DNA of 64,000 bases, taken from NCBI GenBank assembly GCA_040954595.2, contig CM082591.2:11904001-11968000 (forward strand), written 5' to 3'. A program made the position numbers and the translations under genes. This DNA is from Balanoglossus misakiensis (taxonomy: Eukaryota; Hemichordata). Below the pieces are notes generated by a model. That model saw nothing but the letters and a program-made list of their open reading frames with translations, was not told the DNA's origin and searched no databases. Below are positions 39,061-48,136 of this stretch, in pieces. The first letter of the stretch is position 1; the number at the start of each line of letters is the position of its first letter.

Positions 39061-39172
39061 GTGGAGGTTTTCCAAAGGTTAGCAGAATGACCATAGCGTG
39101 TACCACTAAGATATGCATGGTGGCCACTTCACCACTCTGCCATTGGATGAACACTTGGTCTTCAGTGTCAGA
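39061..39172 (-). pseudogene. INTS1: INTS1 exon Q3
   Basis: The minus strand reads SDTEDQVFIQWQSGEVATMH and ILVVHAMVILLTFGKPP, almost identical to INTS1 SQDQVFLRWSSGETATMHIL and VVHAMVILLTLGPP. Length is 112 bp, acceptor CCCACAG, donor GTATGT. It begins in phase 0, as an unmutated Q2 would leave it, and its last base joins GA of Q4 to give arginine. The frame is open. This is the only copy in the window. Confidence 0.93.
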
Positions 39173-39889
39173 CTGTGGGAGAAGATGGCCATTTCACTAT
39201 CAGTTACACCAAAAATACAACTAATAATATGTCTGCGACTGATCATTAGGTATGTTGAACTTTAACATTTCACCCGCATATTTTGGTCCAGTCCAATTAT
39301 TTTCAATAGTATGGTTGGATCTATACAATGTATACATTGAATGGGGATGAACACTGGACAGTGGAGCATTCTATATTAAAATTTGGGAAAACATTGAAGC
39401 CATATTAAGGTCATACTTGATTAAGCTGAAAGTCGGCACAGAATAAATTTGAAATTCAATTGGCTACAAAAATTGACTTTTCTGCCATTCTGAGATCTCC
39501 ATGCTGAGCTCAATTATGTTGCTGCTTCATATAGTGGTCAGCAATAAAAACTTACTACTGTTACAGTGGTTATACATGTAACTCTTATTAAATGTTTTTT
39601 TTTTCTTGTTTTATCATGAAATCTGACAATATCACGAAATCTGACTGTGGGTGGCACGACAGAATAAAACTGGTTTTCGTCTCAACTTTTGTACATGTAG
39701 TGACACAATGAAAGAATGACAGAGAAACTGCTAACAGACAGATTATTATATATTTTTTTACCTTTTCATGTCACTTTTATAAAACACTGCATGGCAACAA
39801 ATGTGAACCATGAACAATTTGCAAGACAATGAACTAGAAGTTGAACGAGATTTGAAGACCTGCTCTGGAAGTAATTGATTGACACTCAC

Positions 39890-40050
39890 CATGAGTAAGA
39901 TTCCGCATGGGGCTGTGTGGCTTTCTTCAAGTAATTGTAGAATATATGTAACATGGATGTCAGTGTAGTGTTGGTCTGGTCGGCACTGGTGTCTCTGCAC
40001 AGCATGGAGCTGAGTATGGTGGGCCTTTCTACAATCAACTGAGCTAAATC
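39890..40050 (-). pseudogene. INTS1: INTS1 exon Q2, unit A7 copy
   Basis: This copy lacks the 4-bp insertion of A1-A6 and reads DLAQLIVERPTILSSMLCRD through TTLTSMLHIFYNYLKK to AESYS in one frame. That shows the ancestral reading. It is one base shorter at the donor (CTCACCATG instead of CTCACCCATG), giving 161 bp where 162 is needed to join Q3 in phase. The acceptor CTAG is intact. So the copy with the clean interior is damaged at its splice border. Confidence 0.88.
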
Positions 40051-40471
40051 CTAGAATCAGAAAGGTAGCAGTGAAGTAAAATCAAATATGTTTGTCAAAA
40101 CAACAACAATAACAACACACATAATCATTTGTGAGCTGCAAACCAACCACCATCATTTGTGCTAAGGTAGAAATGACACAAAAATTATGCATGCAAAAGG
40201 AAAATTGAAGCATATTCAAATAAAAATCACTTGGTTCATGCTTAGAACTTTCTATATAAACTTACTCTTTTTTTTTGCACATACTCCAATGAAAATACTG
40301 TTTGATATATAGATCACAGACTTTTGCATTTTCAACTGTTTTTGTTCTAATACTATTTGTGTGTAGCCCTCACCCAGAACCTGTATGTATGTTTCACAAT
40401 CATATGTCTTTATTTGTTTCTACCAGAGGTCTCCACGACTCATACTGGAAATACACAAATCATCATCTTAC

Positions 40472-40567
40472 CAATGCAAGGTCGGCCATTTCATGAAGCT
40501 GATTGGTCGAAGAATATTTGGAGAGGAACATGATGTACGCACTGATGGTGAGTGGCTCTGTTTCCAT
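40472..40567 (-). pseudogene. INTS1: INTS1 exon Q1, unit A7 copy
   Basis: It matches the Q1 exon of A1 and A5 over 96 bp: METEPLTISAYIMFLSKY to HEMADLAL, phase 0 at both ends, acceptor TTGCCAG and donor GTAAGA. Just above it the sequence departs from the array, so the next upstream INTS1 exon would be expected beyond 40578. I do not find it before array B. Confidence 0.87.
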
Positions 40568-40578
40568 CTGGCAAGCCT

Positions 40579-41255
40579 GTGGTAATAATCACATGGTTCT
40601 CTAGAAGTCAGTCTCGGTTGGCCAACTTACCAGGAAAATCATGCTATTAATCAATAATTAGCATGTAACATGAAAACCATTTTACACCCTAATTACTTCA
40701 ACATTCTGTACGTAGTAGATGCTGGAACTAGCAATGACAGAAGCACAAACATGCATAGACAAAATGCAGTGTTGCCGCCAGACTGTTTTTGCGTCATTTG
40801 ACGCACATTTTTACATTTTGTATAGAGTCATCAGTGACGCACTCTGAGCGCTCTCTGAGCGCTTGCTTTGAACTGACCTCGCTACAGCAACGGCCGGACA
40901 CGACCTGATCTACGTAAATAAAAGTGTATTTGCATGCGACTTTGCAACTCAAAATGTTGCAACTTGTACGTTTTGGGCACTAAAAATAAAATCAGCGTCG
41001 GAGCTAGCTCTGCGTGGCTGGGCTGTGTTGTTACCGCGAGCCCTCCACCCACAGCCCTGCAAAGCTCCATAGACAAAACTGGCGAAACTTCGCGGATTTG
41101 TATCGGAAGGGTCTCCTTACCAAAAACTGCCGATTTCGAACTCAAAACGTGCTTCGATCTTCGTCACTGGCCTCGAGTACTCCAGTCGCTAGCAATTTGA
41201 GCTAAAATCTACCTGATTGCTTGCGTTAAGACCCATTTTCGATGTTTATGCGAGA
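40579..41255. other. Unique spacer between arrays A and B
   Basis: About 680 bp occur once in the window. I find no INTS1 exon here, although the family has conserved sequence between the segments encoded by P6 and Q1. Overlapping small open frames on both strands near 40880-41205 resemble nothing I know. A short repeat of CTCTGAGCG occurs near 40842-40862, and CAGTGTTGCC at 40769 resembles a hAT terminus but has no partner here. Confidence 0.6.
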
Positions 41256-41305
41256 AGCCACCAAACGGAATCTCTTTGAATGACAGAAACCTGTTTATGG
41301 AAAGT
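41256..41305 (-). pseudogene. INTS1: Truncated INTS1 exon P1 at array B edge
   Basis: The minus strand reads TFHKQVSVIQRDSVWWL and is then cut at the array edge. INTS1 has FQNQIAAIQRDAVWWLH here. This edge copy keeps the aspartate of QRD, whereas the internal copies read QRV, so it is nearer the ancestral form. The acceptor CTTACAG is present. Confidence 0.85.
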
Positions 41306-41454
41306 CTGTAAGACTTCAGTTTCTGATGTAAAAAACAAAACAAAAACATATTGTTATGGAGTGAGCTGATCCCAAGGATACAAACATGTTATTGTAGTTA
41401 CATACCAGTAGTTCACAAACATAAAATATCAGAAGTTTACAAGAATTTTCTCAC

Positions 41455-41513
41455 CAGTTTTCAAGTTTTTAAAATCAGCAATGCTGTTCTCCAGAAGTAA
41501 TTGATAAAGCTTT
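41455..41513 (-). pseudogene. INTS1: Unit B1, INTS1 exon P6
   Basis: This 59-bp minus-strand exon reads KLYQLLLENSIADFKNLKT. It resembles INTS1 RLQDLLLGPKADEQTT. Acceptor TCATAG and donor GTGAGA flank it. It needs two bases from the previous exon, which P5 (phase 0) does not supply. At least one intervening exon, for the conserved stretch after IIQRQ, is therefore missing. Copies: 44886-44944, 48337-48395, 52171-52229. Confidence 0.65.
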
Positions 41514-41552
41514 CTATGACAAGTGACATTTAAAGACAGCACAGGTGGTAAA

Positions 41553-41590
41553 TCAATTTTGTAGGACAAATTTCAATTTTGTAGGACAAT
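41553..41590. repeat. 20-bp tandem repeat of variable copy number
   Basis: The unit TTGTAGGACAAATTTCAATT occurs about twice in B1 and three times in B2, B3 and B4 (for example 44984-45043). It accounts for the 20-21 bp difference between the first and second periods. Confidence 0.8.
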
Positions 41591-41760
41591 CAAGTACTTT
41601 CCAGCAAATTTTACAAACTCAAGAAATTCCAAGAAATGTTGAAACCCTGAGATCAGGATTTGGGAAGTTACAGAATTTTCGTTTGCTATACAATGCAGTT
41701 TTAATTCTTTTGCAAAGGAAATGTAGGGCCCGCAGCAATAATTTTGATAAAATTTACCAT

Positions 41761-42048
41761 GTGCCAAACCAGAGACTATGGTTACAATAATTGTATATAG
41801 TCAGTGCCATAAGGCAGTATGCTGTCCTAACAACGGACAAGATGGTGGCAACCATAGTCTCTGTCGGAGATCAGGAAAAGAGAACAAATAATGGGTGAAA
41901 AGACAGGACAAAACTAAAGTCTGATTATACGCTGTGCATAAAATATGGAAGGAAGCAAAGGCAGTCCACTATTTTGAATGTGTCAAATGCAAAATTTGCT
42001 GAACATTTGGATTGGACGTAATGTTTGTACACACGATATTGCACCCAT
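41761..42048. repeat. Dispersed repeat, copy a
   Basis: About 280 bp, from GTGCCAAACCAGAGACT to the CACACGATATT region, match a second diverged stretch in the same unit (44265-44534) and, inverted, a stretch at 38681-38765. All contain GGAAGGAAGC-AAGGCAGTCCAC and ATTTGGATTGGA blocks. It is an older dispersed element, since the copies differ much more than the array units do. No coding capacity is seen. Confidence 0.7.
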
Positions 42049-42271
42049 TCTAAAATTGTTGGATCAACTTTTATTTTGTAATTTCTCAAAATACCGAATG
42101 ATAGGATTTAAAGGCTGCATATCGTTTATTATGTACGTCTGTAAACTTGAGTGATTTTCTATCTCAGGAAGTTGGTAATCGGAAAATATTTCTGTCAACA
42201 TTTGAATATTGGTCAGTTGACTCAAAATAAAAATATTGAGGTGATATGCACAGTGGTTTTCACGTTTTTGA

Positions 42272-42351
42272 TGTGGACGGACGGACAGACATACATCCAT
42301 ACATAGATAGATACAGATGCAACCAATCCTATAAGGTCCCAATGGGACCTA
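42272..42351. repeat. Tetranucleotide-rich repeat and palindrome
   Basis: A stretch of GGAC, ATAC and ATAG steps runs from GGACGGACGGACAGAC to GATAGATACAG. It is followed at about 42335-42351 by AGGTCCCAATGGGACCT, an almost perfect palindrome. It is repeated in every B unit. No gene is seen between P6 and P5 (41514-42412) other than this and the dispersed repeat. Confidence 0.6.
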
Positions 42352-42412
42352 AAAAGCCACAATGCTCAATTTGAGTCTTTGGCTTTCAACAGCTGTAAGC
42401 TGACATTTTTAC

Positions 42413-42542
42413 CTGACGTTGGATGACATCCAGGAGGAAGTCTGGTCCTCAGCTTCTGCACAGCAAATGACCGATCTTCAAGGTTTGGTTGAGATTCTTC
42501 AACTGTTCCATGACCTGTGAGGGCAGTCTTCTTGCAACACCA
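42413..42542 (-). pseudogene. INTS1: Unit B1, INTS1 exon P5 with in-frame TGA
   Basis: The minus strand reads GVARRLPSQVMEQLKNLNQT, LKIGHLLCRS, then TGA at 42449-42451, then GPDFLLDVIQRQ. INTS1 has LDQVKSLNQSLRLGHLLCRS, then R, then NPDFLLHIIQRQ. The stop replaces a conserved arginine, consistent with CGA to TGA. Length is 130 bp, acceptor CCTCACAG, donor GTAAAA, and the entry phase fits P4. The stop is in all copies: 45864-45993, 49698-49827 and 53149-53278. Confidence 0.93.
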
Positions 42543-43198
42543 CTGTGAGGAAGAAATCAAGGACAGGTATCAGACATTCCGGTTGCCACAATGGGGGTTT
42601 GAAAACCCAGTATATTCCAGCTGTGTTCATGTGTTGGTACTTATTTTTAAAGTCTGTTTGAACCATTGCTTTCAAAACAGTCCCTGTGCATAAATGCTCT
42701 TTTGATGGTCCTAAGACTGTCAATTTATCATACATGCAACGCCTGCATTTGCCACTGTGCTATTGTTCTAACGGTGAAGATATGAGCTTGTATTTTCACT
42801 GGTGAAAATACAGAAACAGATTTTCACTGTGTGCCCAGAACTATTTTTGAGAATGTGCTGAATCAGTGGACTATCTCAACAGAGCGTCATGTAATATCAA
42901 AATCAGATGCAATTTTGTTGGGTTATAGATATGTGAGGCCACATTATTTCACAAGACTTGAAACTCGTAGATTAAAATCACATCATCGGCCCACTACTGC
43001 AGTACAGCGTTAAAATTGTATAGCCAACGGATTGTACGCTTTTCAGTATGTTCAGATTGCGATCGCTCAAGAATTTCCAGCTGTAGTCCAAAAATCCACA
43101 GAATACAGAATTAGGTCTTATGATGTGCTAGGTTCCAATTTCTAGACGTGAAATCGTTTATCTGGGCGCATGTTGACTGAATAAAAAGTCAAACTTAC

Positions 43199-43323
43199 TG
43201 TGGATCCATTCCTGTTAACTGAGCCAGCAACAAACTAGTGCTCTCATCAATATGCATATGAGTGGAGGCTGCTGCCAAATGACTTTCAAACTCCAAGATA
43301 TCTTGTTTCTCCATTTTGGCAAG
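43199..43323 (-). pseudogene. INTS1: Unit B1, INTS1 exon P4
   Basis: The minus strand reads LAKMEKQDILEFESHLAAAS and then THMHIDESTSLLLAQLTGMDP. It is close to INTS1 REKQEILAFEGHLAAASTKQ and ITESSSLLLSQLTSLDP. Length is 125 bp, acceptor TGATTTAG, donor GTAAGT. It starts in phase 0, but P3 ends with two bases over. The INTS1 stretch between them (YPP...DEET...) is not found in the 160-bp intron, so an exon has been lost. Copies: 46650-46774, 50484-50608, 54386-54510. Confidence 0.93.
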
Positions 43324-43485
43324 CTAAATCAATAAAGGGATAAATGCAAATGATATGACAAGTGAAGTCTTGTCTGTATACAGACAGGGACACGTCTACA
43401 TGTATTTATACTGAATTCTAAGTCAAGTTCTTTGAGTACAATCCCTGACACCCTCAAAGTTCCATATACATAATAAGGCACTCAC

Positions 43486-43546
43486 TTTGTCATACACATT
43501 TCCATCATACACTTCAACATCGGATACTCCTCCCATGCTTTGTGGC
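43486..43546 (-). pseudogene. INTS1: Unit B1, INTS1 exon P3
   Basis: This 61-bp minus-strand exon reads HKAWEEYPMLKCMMEMCMT, matching INTS1 LAAWEEYPTLKMLMEMVMT. Acceptor CTTTCAG, donor GTGAGT, entry phase from P2 correct. In B2 a change gives WQEY instead of WEEY. Copies: 46937-46997, 50771-50831, 54673-54733. Confidence 0.92.
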
Positions 43547-43669
43547 CTGAAAGAGAGAAATCAAATCATTTCTGTGATTTTGAAAACAAGATGTGACACT
43601 ATCTACAGAATGATGTCTTAGCAATGAACATTGAATTTGATTGAATGTGAGTCCATAGTTGAAACTTAC

Positions 43670-43761
43670 CAATGTTTGCCGGGTTAAATGCTGAAACAAC
43701 AAGTAAAAGCAACCAGCCCTTCCAGTACAGGTTGGAAATTGCCAGCTGTGGTGGTTGGTAT
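43670..43761 (-). pseudogene. INTS1: Unit B1, INTS1 exon P2
   Basis: The minus strand reads YQPPQLAISNLYWKGWLLLL and VVSAFNPANI, nearly identical to INTS1 YQPPNLAISTLYWKAWPLLL and VVAAFNPENIG. Length is 92 bp, acceptor CAACAG, donor GTAAGT, in phase with P3. The frame is open. Copies: 47121-47212, 50955-51046, 54857-54948. INTS1 sequence expected between P1 and P2 (over 100 residues in the family) is not found in the 870 bp above it. Confidence 0.93.
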
Positions 43762-44631
43762 CTGTTGATATCAAAATATCAAATACTCTTGTATTAAAGT
43801 AAAGACAGAAAGACCGGGGATTCGGATTAACGTGTGTTTGTATAGTTGTTTATTTGGGAGTGGTCGTCGTGCATAATGACTGTGTAATTGATCTCATGTA
43901 CATAGAAAATAATTGAACACTTTACACCTCTATGCGATTGACAGCTGTTTGAATGGCGTGGTTATTGTTTCCCAGGGACGCTTCTGAAAAGCACTGAAAC
44001 CAGATTTCTCCCAAAATCATCGTTGTTTCAAAAGCTCGTGTATTTTTCGTCGATAACTTTATGCTGTGTGTGTTTATAAAGCCAACTTCTGTCGTTGTGT
44101 GGTGTAATTCTTTATGCTTGGACCTGTTTGGGCCGATTTTCATAGAGCCAAGATCGTTGGTGTTGTCTGTTGTCAATCAAATGGCATTAAGGTTCGCCAC
44201 TGATTTGGGGGGTCTTTTATACCCCTCACCGGGGTTTAAAGGGCGACAATCATCTAATGCACATGTGCCGAACCAGAGACTCTGATTACAAAAAATGTAC
44301 ACAGTCAATGCCACAAGGCAGTGTGCTGTCCTAACAACAGACAAGATGGCGGCGACATATTCTATGTCAGAGATCGGGAAATGACAGCAAATTGGGTGAA
44401 AAGAAGGGACAAAACTTAAGTCTACTTGTACGGTGTGCATGAATTATGGAAGGAAGCGAAGGCAGTCCACATTTTGAATGCAAAATTTGAAGAACATATG
44501 GATTGGATGCAATGTTTGTATACACGAAATTAGGCACATGTGCATAAGACAATCCTCGGCCTTTGAAACTTCACCAACGTACAACCAAACCATGTTTTCC
44601 AAGTGCTTTGAACTCAAACTTGAATTGTTAC
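43762..44631. other. Non-coding stretch between P2 and P1
   Basis: About 870 bp, where several INTS1 exons would be expected, contain none that I can recognise. The stretch contains copy b of the dispersed repeat (44265-44534) and a G/C-rich ACCCCTCACCGGGGT hairpin near 44220-44236. Short open frames here resemble no known protein. Confidence 0.65.
44265..44534. repeat. Dispersed repeat, copy b
   Basis: It starts GTGCCGAACCAGAGACTC and includes AACAACAGACAAGATGGCGG, GGAAGGAAGCGAAGGCAGTC and ATATGGATTGGATGCAATG. It aligns over its length with 41761-42048 at roughly 80 percent by eye. It is in the same orientation as copy a and repeats in B2-B4. Confidence 0.7.
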
Positions 44632-44735
44632 CTGCGTACGTAGTCGCTGGTGTTGACTTTAAACATTGTTGGTACTATGGTGTGCAGCCACCAAACAGAA
44701 ACTCTTTGAATGACAGAAACCTGTTCATGGAAAGT
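44632..44735 (-). pseudogene. INTS1: INTS1 exon P1 at the B1/B2 boundary
   Basis: The minus strand reads TFHEQVSVIQRVSVWWLHTI and VPTMFKVNTSDYVR, matching INTS1 FQNQIAAIQRDAVWWLHTVV and KDYVH. Length is 104 bp, acceptor CTTACAG, donor GTAACA. Other copies are 48083-48186 and 51917-52020, and partial copies lie at both array edges (41256-41305 and 55819-55851). The frame is open within the exon. Confidence 0.9.
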
Positions 44736-47700
44736 CTGTAAGACTTCAGTTTCTGATGTAAAAAAACAAAACAAAAACATATTGTTATGGAGTGAGCTGA
44801 TCCCAAGGAAAGAAACCTGTTATTGTAGTTACATACCAGTAGTTCACAAACATAAAATTCCAGAAGTTTACAAGAATTTTCTCACCAGTTTTCAAGTTTT
44901 TAAAATCAGCAATGCTGTTCTCCAGAAGTAATTGATAAAGCTTTCTATGACAAGTGACATTTTAAGACAGCACAGGTGGTAAATCAATTTTGTAGGATAA
45001 ATTTCAATTTTGTAGGACAAATTTCAATTTTGTAGGACAATCAAGTACTTTCCAGCAAATTTTACAAACTCAAGAAATTCCAAGAAATGTTGAAACCCTG
45101 AGATCAGGATTTGGGAAGTTACAGAATTTTCGTTTGCTATACAATGCGGTTTTAATTCTTTTGCAAAGGAAATGTAGGGCCCGCAGCAATAATTTTGATA
45201 AAATTTACCATGTGCCAAACCAGAGACTATGGTTACAATAATTGTATATAGTCAGTGCCATAAGGCAGTATGCTGTCCTAACAACGGACAAGATGGTGGC
45301 AACCATAGTCTCTGTCGGAGATCAGGAAAAGAGAACAAATAATGGGTGAAAAGACAGGACAAAACTAAAGTCTGATTATACGCTGTGCATAAAATATGGA
45401 AGGAAGCAAAGGCAGTCCACTATTTTGAATGTGTCAAATGCAAAATTTGCTGAACATTTGGATTGGACGTAATGTTTGTACACACGATATTGCACCCATT
45501 CTAAAATTGTTGGATCAACTTTTATTTTGTAATTTCTCAAAATACCGAATGATAGGATTTAAAGGCTGCATATCGTTTATTATGTACGTCTGTAAACTTG
45601 AGTGATTTTCTATCTCAGGAAGTTGGTAATCGGAAAATATTTCTGTCAACATTTGAATATTGGTCAGTTGACTCAAAATAAAAATATTGAGGTGATATGC
45701 ACAGTGGTTTTCACGTTTTTGATGTGGACGGACGGACAGACATACATCCATACATAGATAGATACAGATGCAACCAATCCTATAAGGTCCCAATGGGACC
45801 TAAAAAGCCACAATGCTCAATTTGAGTCTTTGGCTTTCAACAGCTGTAAGCTGACATTTTTACCTGACGTTGGATGACATCCAGGAGGAAGTCTGGTCCT
45901 CAGCTTCTGCACAGCAAATGACCGATCTTCAAGGTTTGGTTGAGATTCTTCAACTGTTCCATGACCTGTGAGGGCAGTCTTCTTGCAACACCACTGTGAG
46001 GAAGAAATCAAGGACAGGTATCAGACATTCCGGTTGCCACAATGGGGGTTTGAAAACCCAGTATATTCCAGCTGTGTTCATGTGTTGGTACTTATTTTTA
46101 AAGTCTGTTTGAACCATTGCTTTCAAAACAGTCCCTGTGCATAAATGCTCTTTTGATGGTCCTAAGACTGTCAATTTATCATACATGCAACGCCTGCATT
46201 TGCCACTGTGCTATTGTTCTAACGGTGAAGATATGAGCTTGTATTTTCACTGGTGAAAATACAGAAACAGATTTTCACTGTGTGCCCAGAACTATTTTTG
46301 AGAATGTGCTGAATCAGTGGACTATCTCAACAGAGCGTCATGTAATATCAAAATCAGATGCAATTTTGTTGGGTTATAGATATGTGAGGCCACATTATTT
46401 CACAAGACTTGAAACTCGTAGATTAAAATCACATCATCGGCCCACTACTGCAGTACAGCGTTAAAATTGTATAGCCAACGGATTGTACGCTTTTCAGTAT
46501 GTTCAGATTGCGATCGCTCAAGAATTTCCAGCTGTAGTCCAAAAATCCACAGAATACAGAATTAGGTCTTATGATGTGCTAGGTTCCAATTTCTAGACGT
46601 GAAATCGTTTATCTGGGCGCATGTTGACTGAATAAAAAGTCAAACTTACTGTGGATCCATTCCTGTTAACTGAGCCAGCAACAAACTAGTGCTCTCATCA
46701 ATATGCATATGAGTGGAGGCTGCTGCCAAATGACTTTCAAACTCCAAGATATCTTGTTTCTCCATTTTGGCAAGCTAAATCAATAAAGGGATAAATGCAA
46801 ATGATATGACAAGTGAAGTCTTGTCTGTATACAGACAGGGACACGTCTACATGTATTTATACTGAATTCTAAGTCAAGTTCTTTGAGTACAATCCCTGAC
46901 ACCCTCAAAGTTCCATATACATAATAAGGCACTCACTTTGTCATACACATTTCCATCATACACTTCAACATCGGATACTCCTGCCATGCTTTGTGGCCTG
47001 AAAGAGAGAAATCAAATCATTTCTGTGATTTTGAAAACAAGATGTGACACTATCTACAGAATGATGTCTTAGCAATGAACATTGAATTTGATTGAATGTG
47101 AGTCCATAGTTGAAACTTACCAATGTTTGCCGGGTTAAATGCTGAAACAACAAGTAAAAGCAACCAGCCCTTCCAGTACAGGTTGGAAATCGCCAGCTGT
47201 GGTGGTTGGTATCTGTTGATATCAAAATATCAAATACTCTTGTATTAAAGTAAAGACAGAAAGACCGGGGATTCGGATTAACGTGTGTTTGTATAGTTGT
47301 TTATTTGGGAGTGGTCGTCGTGCATAATGACTGTGTAATTGATCTCATGTACATAGAAAATAATTGAACACTTTACACCTCTATGCGATTGACAGCTGTT
47401 TGAATGGCGTGGTTATTGTTTCCCAGGGACGCTTCTGAAAAGCACTGAAACCAGATTTCTCCCAAAATCATCGTTGTTTCAAAAGCTCGTGTATTTTTCG
47501 TCGATAACTTTATGCTGTGTGTGTTTATAAAGCCAACTTCTGTCGTTGTGTGGTGTAATTCTTTATGCTTGGACCTGTTTGGGCCGATTTTCATAGAGCC
47601 AAGATCGTTGGTGTTGTCTGTTGTCAGTCAAATGGCATTAAGGTTCGCCACTGATTTGGGGGGTCTTTTATACCCCTCACCGGGGTTTAAAGGGCGACAA

Positions 47701-48136
47701 TCATCTAATGCACATGTGCCGAACCAGAGACTCTGATTACAAAAAATGTACACAGTCAATGCCACAAGGCAGTGTGCTGTCCTAACAACAGACAAGATGG
47801 CGGCGACATATTCTATGTCAGAGATCGGGAAAAGACAGCAAATTGGGTGAAAAGAAGGGACAAAACTTAAGTCTACTTGTACGGTGTGCATGAATTATGG
47901 AAGGAAGCGAAGGCAGTCCACATTTTGAATGCAAAATTTGAAGAACATATGGATTGGATGCAATGTTTGTATACACGAAATTAGGCACATGTGCATAAGA
48001 CAATCCTCGGCCTTTGAAACTTCACCAACGTACAACCAAACCATGTTTTCCAAGTGCTTTGAACTCAAACTTGAATTGTTACCTGCGTACGTAGTCGCTG
48101 GTGTTGACTTTAAACATTGTTGGTACTATGGTGTGC
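44686..48136 (-). pseudogene. INTS1: Unit B2: INTS1 exons P1-P6
   Basis: Exons on the minus strand: P2 47121-47212, P3 46937-46997, P4 46650-46774, P5 45864-45993 and P6 44886-44944; P1 spans 48083-48186 at the upper edge. The TGA in P5 is present. It has three copies of the 20-bp repeat. It provides an uninterrupted comparison for the insertions in B3 and B4. Confidence 0.88.

Larger units (their letters stand above)
1..40578 (-). repeat. INTS1: Tandem array A: seven units of an INTS1 exon block
   Basis: The same sequence restarts at 1, 6962, 12981, 19001, 25009 and 31971, each time with GACTTAACTTTTGAGACACT, and a partial unit follows at 38266-40578. Unit lengths are 6961, 6019, 6020, 6008, 6962 and about 6295. 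Differences between units are scattered single bases plus a few block indels. Each unit holds minus-strand exons of INTS1, the large scaffold subunit of the nuclear Integrator complex that cleaves snRNA and nascent transcripts. Exon borders show AG acceptors and GT donors with matching phases. Between the exons listed separately I see only intronic sequence, a GA microsatellite and MITE remnants. The array continues past the left edge of the window. Confidence 0.95.
38266..40578 (-). repeat. INTS1: Unit A7: partial parental-type unit
   Basis: This partial unit starts inside the Q2-Q5 intron and ends eleven bases above Q1, where homology to the other units stops at GCAAGCCT (40571-40578). It is the only unit that retains about 964 bp (38341-39304) with exons Q3 and Q4. 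It also has about 85 bp of extra intron near 40128-40212. It lacks Q5 and Q6 because of the deletion at 38265/38266. I take it as the upstream edge of the array, closest to the original gene structure. Confidence 0.85.

Noticed and set aside
1-40578. A functional INTS1 with internally repeated domains
   Set aside because: Phases do not match between units (Q12 leaves two bases, Q1 starts in phase 0), and stops occur in every unit.
40769-40778. CAGTGTTGCC as a hAT terminal repeat
   Set aside because: No inverted partner or target duplication is visible nearby.
40880-41205. Overlapping plus and minus frames of 87 and 88 codons
   Set aside because: No similarity to INTS1 or any family I know; frames are open on both strands in a more GC-rich patch, as expected by chance.
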